A stretch of 64,000 nucleotides of DNA from Euwallacea fornicatus (Eukaryota > Arthropoda > Insecta > Coleoptera > Curculionidae): NCBI RefSeq assembly GCF_040115645.1, contig NW_027096121.1, forward strand, positions 1 through 64,000, read 5' to 3'. The notes under the pieces were generated by a model. It worked only from the letters and a program-made list of their open reading frames with translations. It did not search any database and was not told where the DNA came from. Shown here in pieces: positions 45,859 to 56,787 of this stretch. Within the stretch, counting starts at the first letter, position 1; each line of letters starts with the position of its first letter. A program made the translations under genes and the position numbers.

Positions 45859-48800
45859 ATGCCTGCATACTTACCAATTATTAATTCCAACTCCAGTCCG
45901 GAATCCCATTCCTTTGTTGTTCACACTGTTTCGGTACTTCAATTGAATTTTAACAGATGCAGAGCCGCTCATGATCTAGCACTTAGAAATGCTCGCAAAT
46001 ATGGCATTGATATTATCCTGGGTAGTGAACCAAATTATAACTTAGCTGATAAATTAGATATAGTTGATGTAAATAAAGATTGTTTTATTTGTTTCACTAA
46101 TAGTAATAATATCTTAAATAAGTATTCAGGTAAGGGTTTTGTTTACATTGAACTATTAGACTTAGTAATTTTCTCTTGTTATTTCTCGCCCAACAGTTCA
46201 AATAACGATTTTGAATTGTTTCTTGATAACATGACTTCACATAAATCGATACAGAACAAAAAAGCTAATATTTGGCGGAGATTTAAATGCCAAATCTCCC
46301 ATTTTTGGATCCTCCATTACTAATAGAAGAGGGACATTGTTGGAGTGTTGGCTCGCGACACATGATTTTATCGCTTTTAATACAAACAATATCCCAACTT
46401 ATGCCAGAAGAAATGGTGGATCTATCATTGATATTACTTTCGGTAACAGAAAGATTGCTTCACACATTATCAACTGGAGAATAATTACAGACGAAGAGAC
46501 ACTTAGCGATCACAGGGCGGTTTGCTTTGGTATTAAGGGTAATCACTGTTCTGATGCCCCAGGATCCCACGCAAATAATTACAGAAATTTAACAAATAAA
46601 AGATGGAAACTTACCTCTCATAATGCTCCTACTTTTGACAGGAACCGAGGTGTACTCTTCAACTCGTACTCTGGTCAAACCTGTAAAGAAATTATGTCAA
46701 AAATCAATAATTATTGTGATCAAACTATCAAAAAGAAAACTTTTCATCATCCTGAAGCATACTGGTGGAATGACGGTATCAAAGTTAAAAGATATTTATG
46801 TAATGCTGCAAGAAGAAACATTACTAGGGCACGTAAACGTCATATGGACAATCCTATGATTTTGGACCACCTCATAGACGAATATAAAATTAAAAAAAGA
46901 GAATTAAAATTAGAAATAAAAAATTGTAAAATTGCCAAATGGAATGAATTAATTGAAGAACTAAATGAGGATGTTTGGGGTAAAGCTTACAAGATTGTAG
47001 TTAAAAAATTAAAATTAGGAAAATATAACACCATTTCTACATATACAATTGAAAACAAATCAAAGAACTTTTTCCATCTGGATCTTCATTCGATAATCGC
47101 GAAATACGTACTCCCGTAAACAAAGAATTAGTTTCCAAAATTTCCATTTCTGAATTAGAAGAAATTTTTGGCACTTTAAATTTAAGAAAACTCCTGGTCA
47201 TGAAGGGATCACGGCCGACATATTCGTGAGGATTTGCAGAATGCATCTACAATTCTTGACGGATATGTACAACTGATATTTGATGAGACAAATTTTTTCA
47301 AAACTCTGGAAGATAGCCAAACTTGTACTAGTAGAAAAACCTAGAAAATTACCGGATGATACAATCAAATACAGACCTATATGTTTAATTGATGTTGCTG
47401 GTAAGGTATTTGAAAAAATTATATGCAATCGATTGAATAAAGCGATAGAAAACAAACATGCTCTTTCAAATATGCAATTTGGTTTTAGAAAACATAGATC
47501 TACATTAGATGCAATGATGGAAATTAATAAAATTAAAGAAGATATACAAAAGAAGAGCGTTAGACATAGGGATTTTTGTGTAATGGTTTGTTTAGATATT
47601 AAAAACGCCTTCAATAGCGCCCCTTGGTCTGGTATTATTTGTGCCTTGAAAAATAAATATATTGATGACTACTTAATTAATATAATTGATTCATACCTTA
47701 AAGATAGGAAAATCATCTCCTCCGTTCCTAACATCAATCCATTTGAAATGTATTGTGGAGTCCCTCAAGGTACGGTACTTGGTCCGACCCTATGGAACAT
47801 TTTTTACAATGAAATGTTGGAAATCGTATGTCCCCCTGGAATTAAGATGATTGCCTATGCAGATGATCTTTCCATCATAGTCAGAAGCAAAAATAGAATT
47901 AACCTAGAATTACTCACTGGCACAATGGTTCAACAAATCATTAACAAACTTGAAAATATGGGTCTCTCAGTCGCAAGATCTAAAACAGAAATGGTTATGC
48001 TGGCTGGCAAAAGAAAAATCAAAGAACTTACCATCAATTTTGTGCGAAGGTTCCATCACTAGTCAGGAACATGTTAAATATTTGGGGGTCCTATATGGTA
48101 GGGATTGTAACTTTGGAGCTCACATATCTGCCATAGCTGGTAAGGCCAATGCATCGACAAATGCACTCAGTAAACTCATGCCTAGAATTGGTGGATGTAA
48201 TACTGCAAAAAGAAAAATTCTGGCTTCTGTAGGCACTTCAATAGTCCTATATGCCTCTGCTATTTGGGGAAATATCATTGCGAAGAAGGTCCATTTTAGA
48301 AAACTGGAAAGTCTCAATCGTCGTTTATCTATTCTAATTATTTGTGGCTACAGAACAATTTCAACCATCTTGGCCCAAATTCTAGCATCTATGCCACCAA
48401 TAGATTTAAAAATATGGAAAAGATCAGAAATTTATAAAAAAGATAGTAATAATCCAGTTGACGCAAAATTAATTCGGGAAGAACTCCTACATAAATGGCA
48501 AATTAGATTAAATAACTACGATGGATATGTAAAAATCTTTATTAGAAGTTAGTCTTTATTAAGGTTAGTCCTCATTAGATTAAGAAATTTCGGAATGGTA
48601 CAAGCGTGACCTTGGTTACCTTAACTAATATATAACTCAGGCCATATCGGGACATGGATGTTTTGGCACATATCTAAAAAGAATTGGTAAAACTAACGAT
48701 GATACCTGCTGGTTTTGTGATTCCTGCAATACTCCAGAACACACTATTTTTGAATGTATCAATTTTGCTGACCATAGAAGAATAGCTGAAATCAAATGTG

Positions 48801-48949
48801 GAATGGCTATAAATAAAAATAATATTGCTGATTTGCTAATTAAAAATGAGGAATCATGGATTGCAATTACGTCAATGTTGGAGTCCATTATGAGAGAGAA
48901 GCGTCTTTATGAAAGATCCATTGATAACAGTTCAGACGAAGCTATATAA
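45859..48949 (+). pseudogene. ORF2 (endonuclease-reverse transcriptase) of element E, broken
   Basis: Endonuclease: LQLNFNRCRAAHDLA, ILGSEPNY with the catalytic Glu, then a frameshift near 46268 across the GDFN motif, and LSDHRAV. Reverse transcriptase: YRPICLIDVAGKV, FGFRKHRSTLDAM, LDIKNAFNSAPW, GVPQGTVLGPTLWN, AYADDLSII. A further frameshift lies near 48030, and breaks at 47120-47280 and 48553-48640. The C-terminal CCHC is recognisable (CWFCDSCNTPEHTIFEC). Decayed. Confidence 0.8.
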
Positions 48950-49172
48950 TAAGGGTCGACTGTTCAAACGGTGAAATCCTCTTCGTTCCCCATCCGAAGA
49001 AATGCCCTCACAGCGATACCAGATGGGACTCAATGAATGAAAAAAGAGGAGTTTTTTAGTGGGTAGGCGTCCTTACTCTTATTCAAGAGAAGGATGAATC
49101 CCACATAACCCGACTGCTTGCCCACCAAGTCGGGTACCTTTTGAAGGTTTTTCTCCTCTAGAAAAAAAAAGG
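48950..49172 (+). ncRNA. 3' UTR of element E with conserved hairpin module
   Basis: AGTGGG...CCCACA (stem I) and ACCCGACT...AGTCGGGT (stem II, 8 bp, bases changed on both sides relative to C) with CCCACCA in the loop, then GAAGGTTTTTCTCCTC and poly(A). Confidence 0.75.
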
Positions 49173-49189
49173 TTAGTTCAGGTTAGGAT
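49173..49189 (+). repeat. telomere-like decamer repeat, E/F junction
   Basis: GGTTAGTTCAGGTTAG, about 1.6 units, between the poly(A) of E and the start of F. Confidence 0.8.
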
Positions 49190-49267
49190 ATTAGCGGAAG
49201 GCGCCTTACTAGGACCGTCTCCTGGTACAGTAAGGAGAGCTCTGACGTGGCAGAGGAAGAGGAGGAG

Positions 49268-51139
49268 ATGTTCATGGAGTCCGATGACTCTATGGCGTCT
49301 GTGCAAGTAGTCATTGACTACCAATGGGATGAGGAAACTCAAACGTCGGTGGCTAAGAAAAGAAAAAGAGCGGAATCCATGCGTTCTCTTGATGCTGTAT
49401 CAACTAGCGCACGGGAGGATGCCGCTGCTTACGAGAAGAGGCAGAAATTGGAGGATAAGCTGAGGGATACGATCAAAACAATGAATAAGGTCATAAAAGA
49501 CGTTGCTGTGTATGCGACTAAAAACGTCAATACAAAGAAGGAAATTAAGGATGGGATAATCGCCCTAAAAAAGAGAGCGGATATCTTCGATAATAAGGAG
49601 ATGGGGGAAATACTAGAAACAATAGGTAAACGAAGGAAGGGTACCTCTAAAGATCAGTGCACACAAACGGCAGGCGAAAAAATATCTTCGATAAATGGGA
49701 TATCTATCGGCACACAGACGTCCTCGATCTCGGACGAGGACAAGGAGCAGATAGAAAAGATCAATAGCATGCTGGACTCAGATGGAGACATCACAGTAGT
49801 GCACGATGGTGGTGAACTTGCGTTGGCCGATCCAATGCTACAAAAAACGACTACCGAAAAGGGTAGTATTTTGGAGCAAGAGGAAAGGGATGTCATAATA
49901 TTATGTGACAACAACCCAGATGAGTCCAGCAAGCTAATGGAGGAGCTGTGCGAGGTCAACACTCAGTTGGCCAAGCTAATTAAAAAGGAAGGGATGAAAC
50001 CGCAAAGGTTATACGTTTTGAGGCAACATGATAGGTTGACATGCGAGGAAGAGCCGGATAGAGAAAAGGGCAATGATAGGATTATGTACTTGTGTCGTAT
50101 AGACCACGGCGAGACGGGTCTAAACAAAACTGAAAACATTTTAGAAGTGTTGAAAAAAATCAAATCCAAAACGATGGATATAGGGAGAAGGAAACTGGCA
50201 TTTGTTACTACCAAGGCTGATACTACGGTAGAGGTGAGGAGACTACTCGAATTCCCATATAGGGGTGAGGAAGGGGATGATTTATGCGTCTTTGGCGTCC
50301 CTACAAGAAAGAGACGTGCTGAAAAATTGGAGACAGGGGCCGATAAAGAGATTCCGATGGAATCTGAACAGGGCGAAATGGGAACAAAGTACTTAACTGC
50401 GAGCAAAAGAGGTGTTGACACCCTAAGAATTAAACTGCAGGAGGGACAAAAACCCAACTTTGCAAATATAGTAAGGGAACTTAAAAAAGATATCGATGTC
50501 GAGGCCATGGGGGTCAAAATTAAAAGTTTAAGGGTAAACAAAGAAGGGTTAATACACGTAGGATATACGGGAAATGCGGAAGGGAAAGAACAATTCTTGG
50601 CTAAAGTCAAGGAAAGTGTTAAGGAAGTGGGACAGGGCGAACTTTTGGAGCGTACTACCACGATATTTGTCAGGGACCTTGACGAAACGGTCATCGAAGC
50701 GGACATTGTGGCTGCCATTAAAAGTGTGTGCGGCGAAGTGGAGATGACGGTGACAATGGCGCAAAGGACGAATAGGGCAGGACTTAAACACGCCTTTGTA
50801 AGAATGGTAAGGGAGGCTGCAACTAGGATAATCAGGGCCGGCCATGTAAGGGTGGGGTGGACCAAGTGCAGGGTTGATCCTGCGGACTCCCCCATCAGAT
50901 GTTACAAGTGCAGCAGGTACGGACACAACGCGACCGGATGCACAATAAAGGAAACTATGGAGGGCAAGTGCCTGAACTGGTGTCAGAAAGGGCACCATGC
51001 AAGGGAATGCACACATCCGCCGAGATGCTATGCGTGCACTGAAAAAAGGAAACACAAGGCGCAAAGCCTTGAGTGTCCCAAATACAAGGCAGCTGTTGCT
51101 GCTTGGAGGAGGACCATGAGAATTGGGGGAAGAGAGTAG
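49268..51139 (+). CDS. ORF1 (Gag-like) of element F
   Basis: 623 residues from the first ATG (49268); the frame is open upstream to 49247 and beyond without an ATG. Acidic start, a Lys-rich coiled-coil-like stretch (about residues 55-130), an RNA-binding-like middle part and three C-terminal zinc knuckles: CYKCSRYGHNATGC, CLNWCQKGHHAREC and CYACTEKRKHKAQSLEC. In the second knuckle the usual second Cys is Trp (CLNW, where E has CLNC), although another Cys follows. The stop TAG (51137-51139) lies 4 nt before the ORF2 start. Uninterrupted. Confidence 0.85.
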   Translation: MFMESDDSMASVQVVIDYQWDEETQTSVAKKRKRAESMRSLDAVSTSAREDAAAYEKRQKLEDKLRDTIKTMNKVIKDVAVYATKNVNTKKEIKDGIIALKKRADIFDNKEMGEILETIGKRRKGTSKDQCTQTAGEKISSINGISIGTQTSSISDEDKEQIEKINSMLDSDGDITVVHDGGELALADPMLQKTTTEKGSILEQEERDVIILCDNNPDESSKLMEELCEVNTQLAKLIKKEGMKPQRLYVLRQHDRLTCEEEPDREKGNDRIMYLCRIDHGETGLNKTENILEVLKKIKSKTMDIGRRKLAFVTTKADTTVEVRRLLEFPYRGEEGDDLCVFGVPTRKRRAEKLETGADKEIPMESEQGEMGTKYLTASKRGVDTLRIKLQEGQKPNFANIVRELKKDIDVEAMGVKIKSLRVNKEGLIHVGYTGNAEGKEQFLAKVKESVKEVGQGELLERTTTIFVRDLDETVIEADIVAAIKSVCGEVEMTVTMAQRTNRAGLKHAFVRMVREAATRIIRAGHVRVGWTKCRVDPADSPIRCYKCSRYGHNATGCTIKETMEGKCLNWCQKGHHARECTHPPRCYACTEKRKHKAQSLECPKYKAAVAAWRRTMRIGGRE

Positions 51140-53552
51140 GAATATGCCAGATGGAAAACATCCAAAAAGACACAAGAATCGTGCTCGCGGTGGAGCTGAA
51201 AACAATGTTTCGATGCTGCAGCTCAACTTCAATAGATGTGGGGCCGCACATGACCTGGCTGAAGCATACGCTAGAGACAATGCGATCGATGTCATTTTGG
51301 GATGTGAACCTAACGGCAAGGTTAAGAATTTGGGCATAGAAGATAGGAATAAGGATTGTTTCATAGGTTTAGTTAGTAATAGGAGACTAGTCGATAAGTT
51401 TAGTGGTAAGGGCTACGCCATGGCGGTGTTTGATAATGTAGGGATGTTTTCCTGCTATTTCTCCCCCAATGGGAGAGACAGCGGTTTTGAATCCCTATTG
51501 GACGATCTATCGGCGCATCTGAGGGATCTCAAAGGTAAGGGGGTGGTTATCGAGGGGAGACTTTAACGCTAAGTCTGCGATTTTTGGCTCCTCCGTGACC
51601 AATCGAAGGGGGGACCTTCTCGAAAACTGGTTGGTCGCACACGAACTATTAGCATTTAACGAGGGCGGGGTCGCCACCTTCATTAGGAAAAACGGGGAGT
51701 CAATCATCGACGTTACTCTCGGTAATGTTAAGATGGCAGGATGTAACCAAAATTGGAGGGTTATGGAGGGAGAGGAGACCCTGAGCGACCACAGGGCGAT
51801 TAGGTATGACGTCAAATTGGGGACGTGCCGGGGAGGAGACACTAACGTGGCCGACCATGGTGCGGAACCTGACAAGGAGAGGAAAGTAAGATGGAAGTTG
51901 ACGGAAAGGAACGTTGTGGCCTTCGAGGAAAACTGGGGGGATCTTTTCGGAAACTACGAAGGTCAGACGTGTAAGGAGGTAATCGGAAAGATCAGTGGGT
52001 ACTGCGACAAGTACATTGGGCGGGGCAGATTCTCGCGTCCGCCAGTTTACTGGCGGAACGACGAGATTAAATCAGACGCCAGTGTGTGGTCGCACGTAGG
52101 GAATTCACCAGAGTCAATGGGAAAAGGAGGCAGGGAGAGACATCCATGATGGTGGAGCAACTGTTGGAGGCGTATAAAGAGAAGCAAAGAGAGCTTAAAA
52201 GAGAAATAAGGAAGAGTAAAAATGGAAAATGGAAGGATCTATGCTGCGAAATTGAACACAACATCTGGGGAAAGGCATATAAGTTGACGGTCAGGACACT
52301 GAAACTGGGAACTTACAATTCCATAACAAATGAAACGATCATCGAACAGGCCAAGTTGCTGTTTTCCGTCAGACCTATCGCTATAAATGACGCGAGGACC
52401 AGAGCGTAAAGCGGAAGCTTCCCCGCCATCAGCAAGAGCGAATTGATCAACCCCAGGAAAACTCCCGGCCCGGACGGAATCACGGCAGATATATATTGTA
52501 AGATTGGGAAAGCGCACAGAGGTTTTATGGTGGATCTGTACAATTGGTATTTTACCAGACAGATCTTCCCTAAAAAATGGAAAAAAGCGAAGCTCGTGCT
52601 GATCGAAAAACCGAAGAAGCGGCCGAACGACGCTCCTACTTACAGACCGATCTGCTTGATTGACGTCGCGGGCAAAGTGTACGAACGCATGATTTGCGAT
52701 AGGCTTAACGAGGAAATTGAAGCAAAACGGGTACTCTCCGAATCACAGTACGTATTTCGCAAGCATAGATCCACGATAGACGCAATGATGGCAATTAAGA
52801 AACTGGTGGATGGCATACGCGTTGGATCTTCGTACAGGGGTATGGACTTCTGTGCGATGATATGCCTGGATATTGCCAACGCCTTCAACAATGCGCTGTG
52901 GGAGGGCGTCTTGAAGGCACTAAGGAGGAAAGGAATCAGCCACTACTTACGTAACCTGATCAGTTCTTACCTGTCAGACAGAAGAATCGACATAGGAGGG
53001 AACGCTCCCCCTCTGGAAATGAGCTGTGGCGTCCCACAAGGATCGGTATTGGGGCCAACGCTATGGACCATTTTCTACGACGAGGTGCTAGATCTGGAAA
53101 AAGAGATTGGCGCAAAGATGATAGCCTACGCGGACGATCTTTCCATAATAGTCTGCGGAAAAAATAGAGAGATGCTGGAGAGAGTCGCGGCTGCGGCAGT
53201 GAAACGAGTCGCGGACAAGCTGGAGGAGATGGGCCTGGACATGGCGAAATCCAAAACCGAGATGGTGATGCTGTCTGGCAGGAGGAAATTGAGAAATTTT
53301 CGTATGGGAATCGACCGGGACTATTTACGTAGCAGCGAGCACGTCAGATACCTAGGTGTGTACTACGGAAGAGACTGCAACTTCGGTGTGCACATGCGAA
53401 AGATAACGGATAAGGCGGGGGGCATGGTGAATGCGCTCGCCAAAATCATGTCCAGAGTCAGTGGGTGCTCTACCGCTAAGAGGAGACTTTTGGCGACGGT
53501 GGGCACATCGGTAGTGCTATACGCTTCGGCGGTGTGAGGTCACTATACGGAC

Positions 53553-53566
53553 AAGCGAGTGCACCT
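53553..53566. repeat. 14-bp target-site duplication of element G, left copy
   Basis: AAGCGAGTGCACCT, identical to 59787-59800. Both copies lie in F ORF2. Confidence 0.9.
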
Positions 53567-53582
53567 TTTTTTTTTTTTTTTT

Positions 53583-53743
53583 GCGAGGAGGTGGGAATCT
53601 TCGAAAGACACCAGGATCGCCCTGGTAGTGTGGGATTCGACCGACCGTTACGTCGCCCGCCTACCCACTAAAACCACCTCCCCTCTTCTGCCCCAGCATA
53701 CCTGTTCGGTTTTCCGTTGGGGCCTCGGTCATCCATCAAGCAA
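53583..53743 (-). ncRNA. 3' UTR of element G with conserved hairpin module
   Basis: On the minus strand: AGTGGGTAGGCGGGCGACGT, CGAATCCCACACT, then ACCAGG...CCTGGT as the second stem, CGAAGATTCCCACCTCCTCGC and poly(A). Very close to the 3' UTR of H. Confidence 0.75.
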
Positions 53744-56692
53744 TCACGCAGCTTTTCTACGCTCGTTCTCTCTCCTTGTTTTCCCGTTTATTATACTTTC
53801 ACACATTCCGGAGAACAAGTCCCATTTGTCCTTGCTCTCCAGCAGTTCTCTACCTATAGAGTCTCGGCTCAGGTTGAGTCCCCCCTTCCTCGCCTCGACT
53901 CTACAACTCTCCCACTCGGGACACTCCCAGATCGTATGATCTACAGTGTCCACTTCCCCGTTCACACAAAACCAACAACTTTCACTCCTCTCGACCTTTA
54001 TCCTATACAGGTATTTACCGAAGACGCCATGTCCGGTAAACACCTGCGTCAACACATAATCACTCCTCGTCCACTCACATTGGCACCACTGTATGGCGTT
54101 TGGAATAAAGATTTTAATCCATCCGTCATACTTCTCCCACTCTTTCTGCCACTCCCTCATCATCCAGTCTCTCGTTTCCGATCTGCTCTCCTTCTTCCAC
54201 ACCCTGCACCTTTCTTCCACCCTTAGTCTCACAGGAGGGATCTTGGCTAAGGCCAGCACCGCCGCGGCCGGAGCCGTCCTGTAAGCGCACACCACCCTTA
54301 GAGCCATCATCCGATTGACCCGCTCCAGGATGGCGTTGTACTTTCCGTACGCGAGCTCGGCCTCCCACACCGGAGCCGCGTACAGCAGAGCCGACGATGC
54401 CGCCATCACCAAAACCCTCCTCCTTTCGTACCCAATTCCTTTCGTTCTTGGCAGTATGCTTTCCAGTTTCTGGATTATCCTGCCCACTTTCTCGGCCGTT
54501 CGTTTAGTATGCTCTCCGAAGCGAGCATCCTTCCCGAACCACACACCCAAGTACTTTATGCAACTCTTGGTTTCGTAAAGTACCCCTTCCACTCTCAGAC
54601 TCATGCTCGGAATCTTCCTGCGTCCGGCCAGGAGAACCATTTCGGTCTTTTCCGTGGCCATGCTCAGTCCCATACCGCTCAAAGTCTCAGAGACCAGCTC
54701 CATTGCTAGCCTGGTTCTCGCCTCGAGGGTGATCCTATCTTTAGCCGTGATTACCAACGCTAGATCGTCGGCGTATGCCACCGGAGTAACACCCACCGGG
54801 TAATCCGCTGTCAGCACCCCGTCATAAAACAGGTCCCACAACACGGGCCCCAGCACCGAGCCCTGTGGCACGCCACACGACAGTGAGCGAACCTCCCCGT
54901 TTGGCAACTCTAACTCCCGATCTTGCAGGTACGACTGGACTATACGCACCAGGTACCTGCTTACCGGGGACCTCCTCAACACTCCGTCGATGAGATCCCA
55001 CGGCGCTGAGTTGAACGCGTTCTTTACATCGATGGTTACCATAACGGAGAAGCCCGCGTGTCTGTAACTCTTACCCCTGATCTCTTCCACCTTTCGCATT
55101 ACCGCTGCCATGGCGTCCATGGTGCTCCTACCCTTGACGAACCCGTACTGACTCTCATTTATCATACCGTGCTCTAGAGCTTCCGACATCAGTCTGCTCT
55201 TGATCACCTTTTCCGCTATCTTCCCGAGGCCGTCCACCAGGCAGATCGGACGGTACGTCGCCTCGGCACCCGGATCCCGTTTCGGTTTCTCCGCGAGCAC
55301 GAGTCGAGTCCTCTTCCAGACCTTTGGATATTCCCCCGAGGTGATGATGCGATTTACGCAAGCCACCATACCCTGGGGAACTTCCCCAAGATATAGCTTC
55401 AACACCTCGTTGTTCAATCCGTCCGGTCCTGGAGCCTTGCGGCTCTTGAGTTCCCCGACTGCGCTCCGGATCTCCTCAACGGTCACCTCTGGTATCCGTT
55501 CCGGCTCCGCACTCATCTTCTCCCACTCGATGAACGGTTTGCTCGGAAAGAGCGCGTCCACTTGCCGTATCATTTCTGATTCCGTCAAGGGGGCTGTTCT
55601 CAGATGACCAAGTTTCCCGGCTACTATTTTGTAACCGAGTCCCCAGACATCCGTTTCAAGCTCCTCGCACAGTCTCTTCCACGCATCCCTCTTAGACTCC
55701 CAAATGGTCTTTTTGAGTGCCTTTCGTGCTTCCTTATACTCACTTTCCGCATTCGTTTCTATCCCTTTCGTTCTTTCTTTTGTCCATCTCCTTCTTGCCC
55801 TTATGCAATCTCTCCTCTTTCTTGCCGTTTCCTCATTCCACCAATGCACTCCATTCCTACCTTTCCCTCTATCTCCTTTCTTTCTGAGACATGCGTCACA
55901 GGCATCCCTGATCTCCCTTACTATCCCCTCGGGATCCTCAGCTTCTCCTGTGCTCATGTTCTCCAACACGTACCGTTTCATTTTCTCTAACCCTCTCTCG
56001 CTTAGTTTCCATCCTTTCGCTTTTTCCCACTCTCTCACCTTCTCTGCCACTTCTATCTCCCCTCTCGGTTTTATCCGGTAGGTGAGATATCTGTGACAGC
56101 TTCCACTCTCCCTCTCGTTCTCCACCTTCCACATTCTCACCCTACTCGCAACCTTGTCACCAGCCATGGTGACATCGATCAAGGAACTGCCCATCTGGTT
56201 GCTGAACGTCCACTCACCCCCGGTGTTAATGGGGATGAGTGCGGTAGCTTCCAGAAACTCCTCCAGGACCCGTCCGTAAGCGTTCCCGACCACGGAACCG
56301 AACCGGCCACTCTTAGCGTTCAGATCCCCTGCAATGAGGACCCTCCTGCTGTCGCGCCCCCTTACGTATTCCTCTAACCGTCCTAGCCACGCACTGAATT
56401 CAGCGGTGGTTTTGTTCGGCGAAAAATACGCAGAGACTAGAGTGATGCCATCCAGCTCCGCCGCCACGAACCCCCGATCCCGGTGGATTGACTGCACCCC
56501 AACACCCGGCGCTAACCAGATGAAAGAGTCGTCGCACCTGTCCCTCACGAAGTTCCCTTGCCCACCGGGCTCCTGTCCTAGCACGACATCCACGGATCCC
56601 TCCCTGATCTCCTGGTGCAAGAGGTCCGTCGCGAGACGCCCCCTGTCCAGGTTTATCTGGAGCACGCCCAATTCCCCGCGCGACCCCTTCAT
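53744..56692 (-). CDS. ORF2 (endonuclease-reverse transcriptase) of element G, intact
   Basis: 982 residues with no break. Residues about 1-220 form the endonuclease (QINLDRGRLATDLL, LGQEPGG with the catalytic Glu, IAGDLNAKS, and SCH where the usual motif is SDH). Residues about 420-720 form the reverse transcriptase: KAPGPDGLN, YRPICLVDGLGK, YGFVKGRSTMDAM, IDVKNAFNSAPW, CGVPQGSVLGPVLW, AYADDLALV (catalytic Asp pair). A C-terminal CCHC (CWFCVNGEVDTVDHTIWEC) is at about 930. It would nick the target and copy the element RNA by target-primed reverse transcription. It is the only complete ORF2 in the window. Confidence 0.9.
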   Translation of the reverse strand: MKGSRGELGVLQINLDRGRLATDLLHQEIREGSVDVVLGQEPGGQGNFVRDRCDDSFIWLAPGVGVQSIHRDRGFVAAELDGITLVSAYFSPNKTTAEFSAWLGRLEEYVRGRDSRRVLIAGDLNAKSGRFGSVVGNAYGRVLEEFLEATALIPINTGGEWTFSNQMGSSLIDVTMAGDKVASRVRMWKVENERESGSCHRYLTYRIKPRGEIEVAEKVREWEKAKGWKLSERGLEKMKRYVLENMSTGEAEDPEGIVREIRDACDACLRKKGDRGKGRNGVHWWNEETARKRRDCIRARRRWTKERTKGIETNAESEYKEARKALKKTIWESKRDAWKRLCEELETDVWGLGYKIVAGKLGHLRTAPLTESEMIRQVDALFPSKPFIEWEKMSAEPERIPEVTVEEIRSAVGELKSRKAPGPDGLNNEVLKLYLGEVPQGMVACVNRIITSGEYPKVWKRTRLVLAEKPKRDPGAEATYRPICLVDGLGKIAEKVIKSRLMSEALEHGMINESQYGFVKGRSTMDAMAAVMRKVEEIRGKSYRHAGFSVMVTIDVKNAFNSAPWDLIDGVLRRSPVSRYLVRIVQSYLQDRELELPNGEVRSLSCGVPQGSVLGPVLWDLFYDGVLTADYPVGVTPVAYADDLALVITAKDRITLEARTRLAMELVSETLSGMGLSMATEKTEMVLLAGRRKIPSMSLRVEGVLYETKSCIKYLGVWFGKDARFGEHTKRTAEKVGRIIQKLESILPRTKGIGYERRRVLVMAASSALLYAAPVWEAELAYGKYNAILERVNRMMALRVVCAYRTAPAAAVLALAKIPPVRLRVEERCRVWKKESRSETRDWMMREWQKEWEKYDGWIKIFIPNAIQWCQCEWTRSDYVLTQVFTGHGVFGKYLYRIKVERSESCWFCVNGEVDTVDHTIWECPEWESCRVEARKGGLNLSRDSIGRELLESKDKWDLFSGMCESIINGKTRRENERRKAA

Positions 56693-56787
56693 TTCTATTT
56701 ATTTTATTTATTTTTTTTCCTCCCTTTCCTTTTCTTTTTTTTTTTTTTTTTTTTTTTCCTTTCCCACTCACGCACTCACCCGTTAGG

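Larger units (their letters stand above)
42745..49172 (+). mobile_element. non-LTR retrotransposon E, R1 clade, AT-rich and decayed
   Basis: 6.4 kb: a long 5' UTR (42745-43476), ORF1, ORF2, the shared 3' UTR module and poly(A), then the telomere-like repeat. Its proteins are closest to those of element F next to it, but E is far richer in A and T and has many stops and shifts. A ~395-bp repeat (44588-44984) is inserted in its ORF1. Confidence 0.82.

Noticed and set aside
49247..49267. A GTG start for ORF1 of element F
   Set aside because: The first ATG in frame is 49268; eukaryotic translation rarely uses GTG.
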